Origin: an uncultured Christensenellaceae bacterium
Lineage (GTDB): Bacteria > Bacillota > Clostridia > Christensenellales > Borkfalkiaceae
Length of the DNA: 64,000 nucleotides
Assembly (NCBI GenBank): GCA_910588695.1
Contig: CAJUOV010000007.1
Location: forward strand, 1 to 64,000
Direction: 5' to 3'
Shown piece after piece: positions 25,078 through 34,264 of the stretch. The translations under genes and the position numbers were made by a program. The notes under the pieces are model-generated. The model was not told where the DNA came from. It did no database searches and saw nothing but the letters and a program-made list of their open reading frames with translations. Every line of letters starts with the position of its first letter. Position 1 is the stretch's first letter.

Positions 25078-26538
25078 ATGAAAGAAAAAGTAATTTATTG
25101 GCTTACGGGTTCTCAGACTCTGTACGGCGACGACGTGCTCGCGCATGTCGCGCAGCACTCCGAAGAAATGGCGGATTATATCAATCAATATATGCCCGTC
25201 ACGGTCAAGTATCTTACGACCTGCAAGAGCAGCGACGAAGTCGTGGAAGCGGTGAAAAAGGTGAACGCAGATGAAAACTGTATCGGGATCATCACCTGGT
25301 GTCATACCTTTTCTCCTGCGAAAATGTGGATCAAAGGGCTGAAAATGCTGCAAAAACCCATGTGTCATTTCGCGACGCAGTATAACGAAAAACTGCCCTA
25401 CGATACGATCGACATGGACTTTATGAACGAGAATCAGGCGGCGCACGGCGACAGAGAATTCGGCTATATCGTTGCGCGTCTGAGAATGGATAACAAAGTG
25501 ATCGTCGGCTATTACAAAGATCCGGAAGCATTGAAAGAGCTTGCGTCATGGTGCCGTGTTGCGGCAGGTTACGCGTTCTCCAAGAGCGTCAAGGTCTGTC
25601 GGTTCTCCGATAATATGCGCGACGTCGCCGTGACCGAAGGGGATAAGATCGAAACGCATATCAACCTCGGCTGGCAGGTAGACTATTATCCGATCGGCGA
25701 TCTTGTCGATTATATCGAAAAGGTGACCGATGCGGAAGTGGATGCGCTCATGGCGGAGTATGCGAAAAAGTACACCATGGGAACCAAGCGCATTGACGTG
25801 GTGCGCGAGCAGGCGAAGTACGAGATCGCCATGGATAAGTTCTGCAAAGATAAGGGCGGATATATCGGGATCGTCGATCATTTCGGTTCTTTGCACGGAC
25901 TCAATCAGCTTCCCGGGCTTGCAATTCAGGATTTGCAGAGCAAGGGTTACGGCTTCGGCGCGGAAGGGGATTGGAAGATCGCTGCACTCGGCGCAGTCAT
26001 GCAGTATATGGCGGATCAGAAGGGCACGGGACTCATGGAGGATTATACCTATGACCTCAAAGACGGGCTCTGTCTCGGTGCGCATATGCTCGAAGTATCG
26101 CCACAGTTTGCGGCGACGAAACCGGAGATTCAGGTACATCCTTTGGGAATCGGCGGAAAGTCCGATCCCGCGCGTCTCGTGTTCGAAGGGATCGCCGCGC
26201 CCGAAGCGGTGGCGGTTTCCATGATCGATATGGGCGACAGAATGCGTCTCATCGTGCAGAAGATCGAACTCGTGAAATATCCCAAGAAGATGCCCAATCT
26301 TCCCGTAGGCGGGTTGATGTGGAAATATCAGCCCAACTTTAAGGACGGCGTTGCGGCGTGGATCTATGCGGGCGGCGCGCACCACACGGTGGTTTCGTCC
26401 GTCGTCACGGCGAAAGAGCTTGTCGACCTCGGCAATATGTGGGGAATGGAAGTCGTTCTGATCGACGAGAACACCAAGATCGACGAGTTCAAAAAACAGC
26501 TTCTGTGGTCGGATCAGGTCTGGAAAACAAGAATTTAA
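25078..26538 (+). CDS. araA: L-arabinose isomerase
   Basis: A 486-residue enzyme converting L-arabinose to L-ribulose. YWLTGSQTLYGDDVL is the diagnostic N-terminus, WCHTFSPAKMWI and THINLGWQVDYYPIGD follow, and GIGGKSDPARLVF with GGAHHTVVS form the metal site. The ATG at 25078 has SD ttgggggt; the longer frame upstream has no support. The 161 bases between araD and araA contain no recognisable RNA motif. Tandem hairpins after the stop end the operon. Its product pathway feeds tkt, also encoded in the window. Confidence 0.95.
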   Translation: MKEKVIYWLTGSQTLYGDDVLAHVAQHSEEMADYINQYMPVTVKYLTTCKSSDEVVEAVKKVNADENCIGIITWCHTFSPAKMWIKGLKMLQKPMCHFATQYNEKLPYDTIDMDFMNENQAAHGDREFGYIVARLRMDNKVIVGYYKDPEALKELASWCRVAAGYAFSKSVKVCRFSDNMRDVAVTEGDKIETHINLGWQVDYYPIGDLVDYIEKVTDAEVDALMAEYAKKYTMGTKRIDVVREQAKYEIAMDKFCKDKGGYIGIVDHFGSLHGLNQLPGLAIQDLQSKGYGFGAEGDWKIAALGAVMQYMADQKGTGLMEDYTYDLKDGLCLGAHMLEVSPQFAATKPEIQVHPLGIGGKSDPARLVFEGIAAPEAVAVSMIDMGDRMRLIVQKIELVKYPKKMPNLPVGGLMWKYQPNFKDGVAAWIYAGGAHHTVVSSVVTAKELVDLGNMWGMEVVLIDENTKIDEFKKQLLWSDQVWKTRI

Positions 26539-26562
26539 CGGTTGGTACGGCGGAACCGGGCA

Positions 26563-26612
26563 ACGGGGTGGGGATTTGATCCTCGCCCCGCCTCGCGGTT
26601 AGCGAGGTTTTA
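26563..26612 (+). terminator. Tandem hairpins and terminator after araA
   Basis: A 12-base stem with G-T pairs (cggggtggggat / atcctcgccccg, 26563-26590) is followed at once by CCTCGC, loop ggtta, GCGAGG and TTTTA (26591-26612). Confidence 0.8.
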
Positions 26613-26665
26613 CTGAGCGTTTGATTTTTGCGGGGCTTTATAGAAAAATACAATCGGACTGATTT

Positions 26666-27877
26666 ATGAATTTTCAGGAAACAAAACTTTTATTGATACA
26701 AAACGGTCAAGATGCTTTGTTGCGGGCGTTTGACGGATTCGATGAAGATGAAAAGCGTGCGTTTTGCAGACAGGTCAACTCGATCGATTGGTCGATTTTT
26801 GATAAGCGGTCAGAAGAACGGAAGGGCGGACTTTCGCCGATTTCGGGATTGACGCGTCGGGAGATCGCCGAACGTTCCGACGAATTCGAACGGACGGGCG
26901 CGGAGCTTTTGCGCGCAGGAAAAGTAGGGGCTGTCATGTTGGCGGGCGGACAGGGCACCAGGCTCGGATCAGACGCTCCGAAGGGTGCGTTTAATATCGG
27001 ACTGACGAAAGAGATTTATATTTTCGAATGTCTGATCGATAATCTTCTTTCCGTAACAAATAAATTCGGCGCGCGCGTACCGCTGTTCGTTATGACGAGC
27101 GATAAAAACGACATCGAGACCCGTACGTTCTTCGAAAAACACGGTTATTTCGGTTATCCCGAGAACGACGTTTATTTTTTTGTTCAGGATATGGCGCCCT
27201 GTACCGATTTCGACGGAAAAGTATTGCTTGAAGAGAAAGCAAAAATTGCACTGTCGCCCAACGGTAACGGCGGTTGGTTTTCCTCTATGAAGCGTGCAGG
27301 ACTTGTCGGGCGTTTGAAGAAGCAGGGGGTTGAATGGCTCAATGTTTTTGCGGTTGATAACGTATTGCAGCGGATCGCCGATCCCGTCTTTGTGGGCGCG
27401 GCGGCTCTGAGCGGATTGCCTTGCGGCGCAAAGGCGGTCAAAAAGGTTTCTCCCGAGGAGCGGGTAGGCGTGCTGTGTCAACGCGGCGGACGTCCCGATA
27501 TTATAGAGTATTACGAACTCGACGAAAAAACGGCGAACGCGCGTGACGAAAAGGGGGAACTTCTCTACGGAAGCGGCGTGATTCTGAATTATCTGTTCCG
27601 TGTATCTTCTCTTGAAGAGATCGAGGGCAGTAAGTTTCCCGTTCACCGTGTCAAAAAGAAAGTTCCCTATTTCGACGGGGAAAAGCGCGTAATTCCCGAT
27701 CGGGAGAACGCATATAAATATGAAACGCTGATTCTTGACATGATACATCTTCTGAACGGTTGTCTGCCTTTCGAGGTGGAACGCGAAAAGGAATTTGCGC
27801 CCGTTAAAAACGCGTCGGGCGCGGACAGTATCCAAACGGCGCAGGAACTGCTAAGAAAAAACGGAGTGCAATTATGA
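26666..27877 (+). CDS. UDP-sugar (UDPGP/UAP1-type) pyrophosphorylase
   Basis: A 403-residue nucleotidyltransferase of the eukaryote-like UDPGP family, which makes UDP-N-acetylglucosamine or UDP-glucose from UTP and the sugar 1-phosphate. VMLAGGQGTRLGSDAPKGAF is the nucleotide-binding loop with the essential Arg and Lys. FVMTSDKND, SPNGNGGWF and VFAVDNVL are the uridine and metal-binding regions. It is clearly distinct from GlmU and GalU. Its stop overlaps the next small gene by four bases. Which sugar it takes cannot be told. Confidence 0.88.
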   Translation: MNFQETKLLLIQNGQDALLRAFDGFDEDEKRAFCRQVNSIDWSIFDKRSEERKGGLSPISGLTRREIAERSDEFERTGAELLRAGKVGAVMLAGGQGTRLGSDAPKGAFNIGLTKEIYIFECLIDNLLSVTNKFGARVPLFVMTSDKNDIETRTFFEKHGYFGYPENDVYFFVQDMAPCTDFDGKVLLEEKAKIALSPNGNGGWFSSMKRAGLVGRLKKQGVEWLNVFAVDNVLQRIADPVFVGAAALSGLPCGAKAVKKVSPEERVGVLCQRGGRPDIIEYYELDEKTANARDEKGELLYGSGVILNYLFRVSSLEEIEGSKFPVHRVKKKVPYFDGEKRVIPDRENAYKYETLILDMIHLLNGCLPFEVEREKEFAPVKNASGADSIQTAQELLRKNGVQL

Positions 27878-28218
27878 CGGCGGAAGTAAACGAAGTAGAG
27901 TTATTTTCCGAACAGCTTGTTCGGCTCAACGCCGCCATGAAAGAGTTGTTCGATTGCGGGAATCTTGCGCTCTTCACCGAAATGAACAAAGCGATAAAGG
28001 AGCTGCACCGCATTCAGACAGCGGGAAAATCCGCCGTTTTTTCTGCGGTGAGAGAGGAATGCAATATTATTTACAAAAATTTCGATATGATCATCGCCGT
28101 GCTGAGAACGACGGATAACGGCGAGATCGACGAAGGCGCGCAGGGTGCGCTCAACCGATTGCTGCACAACATCGATCACGCCGTTATCCAAATCGCGTCG
28201 GCGTTGAAACTCGTTTAA
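27874..28218 (+). CDS. Small helical protein of unknown function
   Basis: A 114-residue protein with no signal peptide, predicted to be four or five amphipathic helices (LVRLNAAMKELFDCGNLALF, EMNKAIKELHRIQ, EECNIIYKNFDMIIAVL, LNRLLHNIDHAVIQIASAL). It is coupled to the pyrophosphorylase by an ATGA overlap and followed ten bases later by the metallo-beta-lactamase-fold protein. The family is not recognised. Intact frame, codon use and tight packing in the operon support that it is real. Confidence 0.7.
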   Translation: MTAEVNEVELFSEQLVRLNAAMKELFDCGNLALFTEMNKAIKELHRIQTAGKSAVFSAVREECNIIYKNFDMIIAVLRTTDNGEIDEGAQGALNRLLHNIDHAVIQIASALKLV

Positions 28219-28227
28219 GAGGTTTTT

Positions 28228-29415
28228 ATGGCGAAAAAGAAAAAAATCGATCAAACGGCGAAGAAGGCGGCGCGCGTCGCCGAGGAAGCGGCAAAAAAGA
28301 ATCCGAAAGTGTTTTTTGCAGTTGTTGCCGTTCTGTTGATTATAGCGATCGTCGCGGGGCTCTGCTGGTATTTTTTGGTTTATAAAAAGAAACAGATTCC
28401 TCCGCCTGCGTTTGCTACGGATGAAGTTTCGGTTCATTTTCTCGAATTGGGCAACAAATATGTGGGAGACTGCACGCTAATCAAAATCGGCGATACGGAA
28501 GTATTGATCGATGCGGGCTCGCGGCAAGATTCTGCGACGACGCTCATAAACTATATCAATCGGTATTGCACGGACGGAAAACTCGAATATGTCGTCGCAA
28601 CGCACGCGCATGAAGATCATATCGGCGCGTTTTACAGTACTGCTTCGAGGAAGGGGATCTTCGATAGTTTCGAGTGCGGAACGATTATCGATTTTTCGAT
28701 GACCAAAAAAGAGAATAAGCCGACGACGGTATACGGGAAATATGTTGCCGCGCGAGAGGCTCAAGTGGAAGCCGGGGCTGTGCATTACACCGCATTGCAG
28801 TGCTGGAACGAAACGGACGGCGCAAAACGTACATACGCGCTTGCCGAAAATGTGACGATGAGCGTTCTCTATCAAAAATATTATGAAGAATTGGAGAGCG
28901 GAAAAGGTGAAAATAATTATTCCGTCTGTATACTCATCACGCAGGGAACCTACAACTATCTCTTTACGGGCGATCTCGAAGCGGAGGGGGAAGCGTCTCT
29001 TGTCGAGAGCAACGATTTGCCGCAGTGTAAGCTGTATAAAGGCGGTCATCACGGCAGTCAGACTTCTTCGTCGGAAGAACTGCTTTCCGTTATAAAGCCG
29101 GAAACGGTATGTATCTGCACTTGTGCGGGCACGCCCGAATATCCGTCAAACGCCGATAATTTCAAAGCGGAAAACGCGTTTCCTTCGCAGGCGACCGTTG
29201 ACCGTCTTGCGAAATACACCGATAAAATTTACGTGACTTCTTTGGCGACGGATATTGTTTTGCAGCCGAAAAAAAGTTGGAACGTTGTTTCGATGAACGG
29301 AGACATTGTAGTCCGTTCGAACGGAATCGATTTCAGTGTGACGGGCAGCAACAATTCGACTATCCTCAAAGAGACCGCATGGTTCAGAGAAAACCGCAGA
29401 TGGAACGGGGTGTAG
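28228..29415 (+). CDS. Membrane-anchored ComEC/Rec2-like metallo-beta-lactamase-fold hydrolase
   Basis: A 395-residue protein. A lysine-rich N-terminus precedes one membrane helix (about residues 30-52), so the catalytic domain is outside the cell. The domain has THAHEDHIGA, the HxHxDH metal motif, then LFTGDLEAEGE and KGGHHGSQTSSSEELLSVIKP, the order found in the ComEC-type beta-lactamase-fold domain. Such stand-alone domains are thought to be extracellular nucleases or phosphodiesterases. There is no ComEC channel part. SD gagg lies six bases upstream. Substrate is inferred only. Confidence 0.85.
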   Translation: MAKKKKIDQTAKKAARVAEEAAKKNPKVFFAVVAVLLIIAIVAGLCWYFLVYKKKQIPPPAFATDEVSVHFLELGNKYVGDCTLIKIGDTEVLIDAGSRQDSATTLINYINRYCTDGKLEYVVATHAHEDHIGAFYSTASRKGIFDSFECGTIIDFSMTKKENKPTTVYGKYVAAREAQVEAGAVHYTALQCWNETDGAKRTYALAENVTMSVLYQKYYEELESGKGENNYSVCILITQGTYNYLFTGDLEAEGEASLVESNDLPQCKLYKGGHHGSQTSSSEELLSVIKPETVCICTCAGTPEYPSNADNFKAENAFPSQATVDRLAKYTDKIYVTSLATDIVLQPKKSWNVVSMNGDIVVRSNGIDFSVTGSNNSTILKETAWFRENRRWNGV

Positions 29416-29416
29416 C

Positions 29417-30028
29417 ATGCCGGAAATAACCTCCGTTACGCCGCAAAAAAAGGATAAAACGCGTTGCAATATCGAAGTGGACGGAAAATTTTGTTGCGGC
29501 ATGAAACTGGATACCGTTCTCAAAAACGGATTGAAAACGGGCGTGGATGTCGATATGGAAACGCTTTCGCGATTACAGCTCGAAAGCGAAAAACTGACCG
29601 CGCTCGATAAAGCGCTCAGACATATTTCCGTTTCCATGAAAACGGAAAAAGAGATTCGGACCTTCCTCAAAACAAAGGGATACTTAGAGGACGTAATAGA
29701 ATGTGTTCTCTGTAAGATGAAAGAATACGGCTATGTAGACGACGGGACTTATGCGAACTATTACGCCGAAGGCGCGTCCAAACGTAAAGGAAGCCGGCTC
29801 ATACGGCTCGAATTAAGAAAAAAAGGGGTGGACGGGCAAATTATCGAGGAGACGCTCTCCGCCCTTCAAGACGAAACCGAGAGCGCGAAGCGATGTCTTG
29901 ATAAATATCTGCGCGGAAAATCCGCCGACAGCGCGACGCTTGCAAAAGCGTACCGCAATCTGCTGAGCAAAGGCTTCGACTACGATACGGCGAAGCAGGC
30001 GATAGAGAGTCTGAAAGATGAAGATTGA
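29417..30028 (+). CDS. recX: Regulatory protein RecX
   Basis: A 203-residue RecA modulator made of three-helix repeats. The repeats are visible as ALRHISVSMKTEKEIRTFLK, YVDDGTYANYYAEGASKRKG with RLELRKKGVDGQIIEETL, and AYRNLLSKGFDYDTAKQAI. An N-terminal beta segment (EITSVTPQKKDKTRCNIEVD) is typical of Clostridia. It starts one base after the preceding stop and overlaps birA by 11 bases. recA is not in the window. Confidence 0.9.
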   Translation: MPEITSVTPQKKDKTRCNIEVDGKFCCGMKLDTVLKNGLKTGVDVDMETLSRLQLESEKLTALDKALRHISVSMKTEKEIRTFLKTKGYLEDVIECVLCKMKEYGYVDDGTYANYYAEGASKRKGSRLIRLELRKKGVDGQIIEETLSALQDETESAKRCLDKYLRGKSADSATLAKAYRNLLSKGFDYDTAKQAIESLKDED

Positions 30029-30704
30029 AATTCTCGACGAAGTTTCGTCTACGAACGAATATATCAGGCGTTATTTCGCTTCGGGGGAGGACAGGATTGT
30101 TGTCGCAAAAAGGCAGACGGGCGGTAAAGGCACAAAGGGACGCTCCTTTGCCTCGGAAGAAGGGGGCATATATCTCTCCGCATTGAACTTTTATTCCGAC
30201 TTTCCTGCACGGAATGCCTTTTATCTGATGGCGCATGCGGCGGTCGCCGTTTGCAGAACGGCGGAAGCATTTTCTCTTTCTTCCGAAATCAAGTGGCCCA
30301 ACGATGTATATTTGAACGGTAAAAAACTTGCGGGGATCCTTGTTGAGAATATTCTTGAAAACAACATGGTAAAATTAAGCGTGACAGGAATCGGGGTGAA
30401 CGTTTCGAACGACGTAAGCGGATTGAACGGGATCGCTACAAGTCTTTCGGAGGAAACGGGCAAAACGATTCCGGTAGAAAGCGCGCTTGAAATTCTGATC
30501 GGGAATCTTCAGCAAAAATTCGATTTTAACGATTATCTCGCCCGCGTGCGCTTTTTGAAGAAAGAGGTGTCGGTTGTCGAGAACGGAACGGGCGAGCAGT
30601 ATACGGCGACGGCGATGCAAATTTTATCCGACGGTCGGTTGTGCGTCTTTCGCGGAGAACAAGAGGTGTTTCTTTCCGCGGCGGAGATTAGTTTGAAAAT
30701 CTGA
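30018..30704 (+). CDS. birA: Biotin-protein ligase, monofunctional
   Basis: A 228-residue ligase that activates biotin and attaches it to carboxylase carrier domains. LDEVSSTNEY, KRQTGGKGTKGRSF (biotinyl-AMP loop) and IKWPNDVYLNGKKLAGIL are the catalytic motifs. A C-terminal SH3-like segment follows. The N-terminal HTH of bifunctional BirA is missing, so it should not be a repressor. It overlaps recX by 11 bases. Confidence 0.93.
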   Translation: MKIEILDEVSSTNEYIRRYFASGEDRIVVAKRQTGGKGTKGRSFASEEGGIYLSALNFYSDFPARNAFYLMAHAAVAVCRTAEAFSLSSEIKWPNDVYLNGKKLAGILVENILENNMVKLSVTGIGVNVSNDVSGLNGIATSLSEETGKTIPVESALEILIGNLQQKFDFNDYLARVRFLKKEVSVVENGTGEQYTATAMQILSDGRLCVFRGEQEVFLSAAEISLKI

Positions 30705-30726
30705 AATAATTATCGGGAGCTTATAT

Positions 30727-32172
30727 ATGTATCAATCATATTCGAACAAAGAGGCGTGGGAGGGGGATCGAAAAGCTGTCATCGGAGGCGTTCGCACCCG
30801 TGAATTGATGGAGCGCGCCGGTGAGGCGCTTGCGGGTAAGGTTGCCGCGGCGATGGATCGGCTCGGCGCGAAAGAGGCGCTTTTCGTTCTTGGCGAAGGG
30901 AATAATGCGGGCGATGGTTTTGTAGCGGCGCGTATCCTGTCGGAACAAGGCAGAGACGTTAAGGCGCTCTGTCTTTCAGACAAATTTTCTCCCGAATGCG
31001 CGATCGTAAAAATGCGCTATAAGGGCGAAATTTTTACGAGAATTCCCAAAAAGACTTTTCCCGTCATTGTGGACTGTCTTTTCGGAACGGGGCTCAAACG
31101 ACCTCCCGAAGGGGAATATGCAAGGCTTATTTCGATGATGAATGCAGGCGGCTATGTGATTTCCTGCGATCTTCCGAGCGGGCTTTCCGAAAACGGAATG
31201 GCATATTCGCCCTGTGTGTTCGCCGACGAAACGCTTTCGATCGGTTGTATGAAGAACGCGCTGCTTTTGAATGAAGGTGCGGATCGTTCGGGAAAGGTTT
31301 CGGTGGCGGATATCGGCGTGGATTACGGAGAGGGCGGCGCGGAAGTCTGGGAAGACGAGGATGTGAAAGCCTTTTTTCCGAAGAAGCATTCGAACGTCAA
31401 CAAGGGAATGTTCGGAAAGGCATGTATCGTTACGAGCGGGGCGAGAATGGGGGCTGCTATGCTTGCCGCATCCGCTTCGTTGCGCTCGGGCGCGGGATAT
31501 ACGATGCTGCGAGTTCCCGAGCGGCTGTGCGTTACGGCGGCGACGGCGCTTCCTTCCTGTATCGTAGAAGATTTCAATGCGCTCGACGACGGAATGTTTT
31601 CGTCTGATTCTCTTGCGATCGGGATGGGGTCGGGTGTGTCGAAAGGATTGTATTCGATTGTAACACAGCTTTTGAACGGCTATCGCGGAACGTTGATTTT
31701 AGATGCCGACGCGCTTTCTGCGCTTTCTGAATTCGGTTTGAAGCCGCTTGAGCATAAATCGTGCGAAGTGGTTTTAACGCCGCATCCCAAGGAGTTTGCG
31801 AGGTTGTGCGGATTGAGCGTGAAAGACGTGCTTGAAAACGCGCTCGCCATTTCGCAAAAATTTGCACAGCAGTACGGCGTGACGCTCGTATTCAAAAATA
31901 ACCGCACAGTGATCACAAACGGCGTTCGTACCGCAATCAACAGTACGGGTTCGCCTGCGCTCGCAAAGTGCGGGAGCGGAGACGTATTGGCGGGATTCCT
32001 TGCGGGAACGTGCGCCCGAGGTCTCTCCGCATTCGACGCGGCGTGCGTCTCTTGTTATGTGTTCGGGCGGGCGGGGGAACTTGCGGAAGAAGAATTCGGG
32101 CAATATTCGCCTACTTCAACGGATGTTATTGCGGCGTTACCTCGCGCGATCAAAAGTCTGACGCAGTGTTGA
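30727..32172 (+). CDS. nnr: Bifunctional NAD(P)H-hydrate epimerase/dehydratase
   Basis: A 481-residue metabolite-repair enzyme. Residues 1-200 are the epimerase (ELMERAGEALA, GEGNNAGDGFVAARIL, CDLPSGLSENG). Residues 215-481 are the ADP-dependent dehydratase (GACIVTSGARMGAAML-like start, LDADALSAL, LTPHPKEFARLCG, GSGDVLAGFLAG). It repairs hydrated nicotinamide dinucleotides formed by heat or side reactions. The start is at ATG 30727 with SD gggagc. A terminator follows. Confidence 0.94.
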   Translation: MYQSYSNKEAWEGDRKAVIGGVRTRELMERAGEALAGKVAAAMDRLGAKEALFVLGEGNNAGDGFVAARILSEQGRDVKALCLSDKFSPECAIVKMRYKGEIFTRIPKKTFPVIVDCLFGTGLKRPPEGEYARLISMMNAGGYVISCDLPSGLSENGMAYSPCVFADETLSIGCMKNALLLNEGADRSGKVSVADIGVDYGEGGAEVWEDEDVKAFFPKKHSNVNKGMFGKACIVTSGARMGAAMLAASASLRSGAGYTMLRVPERLCVTAATALPSCIVEDFNALDDGMFSSDSLAIGMGSGVSKGLYSIVTQLLNGYRGTLILDADALSALSEFGLKPLEHKSCEVVLTPHPKEFARLCGLSVKDVLENALAISQKFAQQYGVTLVFKNNRTVITNGVRTAINSTGSPALAKCGSGDVLAGFLAGTCARGLSAFDAACVSCYVFGRAGELAEEEFGQYSPTSTDVIAALPRAIKSLTQC

Positions 32173-32187
32173 TTTAACGGAAATAAC

Positions 32188-32216
32188 AAAAAACCGCCGC
32201 AAACGGGCGGTTTTTT
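32188..32216 (+). terminator. Terminator after nnr
   Basis: AAAAAACCGCC / GGCGGTTTTTT with a 7-base loop. The A run makes it usable for the convergent gene as well. Confidence 0.88.
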
Positions 32217-32245
32217 GTATATATAGAGTATTATGCCAGACATAA

Positions 32246-33013
32246 CTACGAAGTTTCCGAAGTAAAACCGAAAAATCGTATCAAAATTGAAAGCGATGTT
32301 AAAATGCAACCCGCGATCAGGTAATAGATCGGAAAAAATGTGAAAAGGCTCATGATGAGAAGCAGAATTCCGCTTACGAAAAAAGGACGCGCGCTCTTTT
32401 TTGCAACGAGGCGGCGAAAGACCTTCTTTGCGTTTTTTCGCGGAATTTCAGCCAGAATAAGCGGAGACGGCGTTGAGTCGGTGCGTTGGAACAGGGAATA
32501 GATTTCGTCTTTGCCGATAATTTTAACTCCAAAGGTTGCGGCGAGTTTTTGTGCTTCCGCGCTGAGTGCGTTGCACAATACGGTTGTTTTTTCCGCGCCG
32601 TATGCGCGGATCAGGCGCGCGATTTCGTCGGCGGAGAGCGGTTGCATGGTAAAACGGGGGATACAGAGATTTCCGTCTACCACCAGAACGTCGTCTTTCA
32701 GATGGGCTTGCTGCTGATCTGCAAGAAATGCCGTGAGAAGAGCGGCGCGCACCCGTTCTTCTTTTTCGAGTGCAAAGTGTAATAAGAGCGCGTCCCGCTC
32801 TTCCGTTTCTTTTTTATTGAGGCGGCGTTTGCGGCGGCTGCGGGAAGTCAGTAAAAAAGCGGTCCCGCCCGCGGCGAGAGAAAACAGTGCGGAGAGCAGT
32901 GCGGCGAGCGGAAATTGCATTCTGAAATAGCGTAAAATTCCGATTGATAAAAACCATGCGGATACGCCGTAGAATGCAACGTCCGCTACGATCGTTAAGT
33001 CGATTTTTTTCAT
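32246..33013 (-). CDS. Membrane protein with a cytosolic domain of possible nuclease-like fold
   Basis: A 255-residue protein with two membrane helices near the N-terminus (about residues 8-28 and 32-56), a cytosolic domain, and two helices near the C-terminus (about 212-232 and 233-250). The central stretch VLVVDGNLCIPRFT followed by EIARLIRAYGAEKTTVLCNA and LAATFGVKIIGKDEIYSLF has the strand-helix-strand rhythm of Mrr/restriction-endonuclease-like domains, where the last part usually reads as the final alpha-beta unit. The catalytic E-x-K is not evident, so it may be inactive. This is a weak fold guess. It stands alone and is divergent from nadD. Confidence 0.7.
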   Translation of the reverse strand: MKKIDLTIVADVAFYGVSAWFLSIGILRYFRMQFPLAALLSALFSLAAGGTAFLLTSRSRRKRRLNKKETEERDALLLHFALEKEERVRAALLTAFLADQQQAHLKDDVLVVDGNLCIPRFTMQPLSADEIARLIRAYGAEKTTVLCNALSAEAQKLAATFGVKIIGKDEIYSLFQRTDSTPSPLILAEIPRKNAKKVFRRLVAKKSARPFFVSGILLLIMSLFTFFPIYYLIAGCILTSLSILIRFFGFTSETS

Positions 33014-33048
33014 AATGCGATTTTTCCCGTAAAGCCGTGAAATTAAAC

Positions 33049-33077
33049 TTGCAAAGAGGGAAAAAATATTGTATAAT
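33049..33077 (+). promoter_or_regulatory. Promoter of nadD-yqeK, predicted leaderless
   Basis: TTGCAA (33049-33054), a 17-base spacer, TATAAT (33072-33077). The ATG at 33086 is eight bases beyond, so the leader would be zero to two bases. Confidence 0.8.
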
Positions 33078-33085
33078 GCGCTTAT

Positions 33086-34219
33086 ATGAGAATTGCGTTA
33101 TTCGGCGGTTCTTTCGATCCCGTTCACAGTGAACATATCCGTTTTATCGAAGCGGCGAAAACAGCGCTTTCGCTTGATCGAGTGATTTTGATACCTTCTT
33201 ATCTCGCTCCGCATAAAGAAAGCGGCGCGCATGTTTCGGGCGAAGACAGGCTAACGATGTGCCGTCTTGCGGTAAGGAACCTTTCCGGCGTTGAGGTCAG
33301 CGATTTCGAACTTACACGCAGGCAGACGAGCTACACTTATATCACGGCGGAATATTTCAAAAAATTAAATCCTGAAGCCGAACTGTTCTTTCTTGTCGGC
33401 GCGGATATGCTTGAAAATTTTTTTGTATGGAAACACCCCGAACGCATTCTCTCTGCGGTTACGCTTGCTGCGTGCGCGCGGGGAGACCTAAGCGTCTCTG
33501 CGTTTCGTAAAAAATTCGCGGAGCGGTTCGGCGTTGATTTCAAGGAAGTTCCTTTTGCGGGGGAGAAGGTCTCTTCGACGGAGTTGCGTGTGCGGCTCGC
33601 TTTCGGTAAAGAGACGGAAGAGTTGACTCCCGAAGTGCGCGGCTATATAAAAAAGAAATCGCTTTACCATTATCCTGCAATCGCGCCCGCGCTCGCGCTT
33701 GAAAAAGAAGAGAGAAAAGAACACAGTTTTCGTGTTGCGCTTTTGGCGGTCGAACGTGCGCGCGGTCTCGGTATTCCGGAAGAGAAGGTGATGCTTGCTG
33801 CTGCGCTTCACGACTGCGGAAAACATGTGCCGTTCGATTCGCCCTTATTGAAGGGCTTTATGATGCCGGAAGGGGTGCCTGCGCCCGTTGCGCACCAATA
33901 TACGGGAGCCTATCTTGCCGAGCGGGTGTTCGGAATCGACGACGAAGAAATATTGGACGCGATTCGTTATCATACCAGCGGACGGGAAGATATGACACCG
34001 CTCGGAAAACTGATTTTTCTTGCGGATATGTTGGAATCGGGAAGAAGGTTTGAGGGGATAGATTCTTTGAGAAAAGCCTTTTGGCGTGATCTGGACGAGT
34101 GTTTATTGCTCTGTTTCGAGCATCAGAATGAATATCTTGCAAAGAATGAAAATAAAGGCTGTTCGATTTATTTTCTGACGAAACGGGCATATAAATGGCT
34201 AAAAGACAGAAAAGCATAG
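33086..34219 (+). CDS. nadD: Nicotinate-nucleotide adenylyltransferase fused to YqeK-type HD phosphohydrolase
   Basis: A 377-residue fusion. Residues 1-190 are NadD, which makes deamido-NAD: GGSFDPVHSEH is the HxGH-type nucleotide motif and STELRVRL the ISST-type motif. Residues 195-377 are an HD domain of the YqeK type: HSFRVALLAVERARGLGI, AALHDCGKHVP (HD pair), HQYTGAYLAERVFGI and IRYHTSGREDMTPLGKLIFL with ADMLESGR. YqeK hydrolyses diadenosine tetraphosphate. The two are separate adjacent genes in Bacillus. rsfS follows, as in many Firmicutes. The predicted mRNA is leaderless. Confidence 0.93.
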   Translation: MRIALFGGSFDPVHSEHIRFIEAAKTALSLDRVILIPSYLAPHKESGAHVSGEDRLTMCRLAVRNLSGVEVSDFELTRRQTSYTYITAEYFKKLNPEAELFFLVGADMLENFFVWKHPERILSAVTLAACARGDLSVSAFRKKFAERFGVDFKEVPFAGEKVSSTELRVRLAFGKETEELTPEVRGYIKKKSLYHYPAIAPALALEKEERKEHSFRVALLAVERARGLGIPEEKVMLAAALHDCGKHVPFDSPLLKGFMMPEGVPAPVAHQYTGAYLAERVFGIDDEEILDAIRYHTSGREDMTPLGKLIFLADMLESGRRFEGIDSLRKAFWRDLDECLLLCFEHQNEYLAKNENKGCSIYFLTKRAYKWLKDRKA

Positions 34220-34264
34220 TATTATGTTACACATAAACAATTAAAAAACAAAAAAGGAGACATT

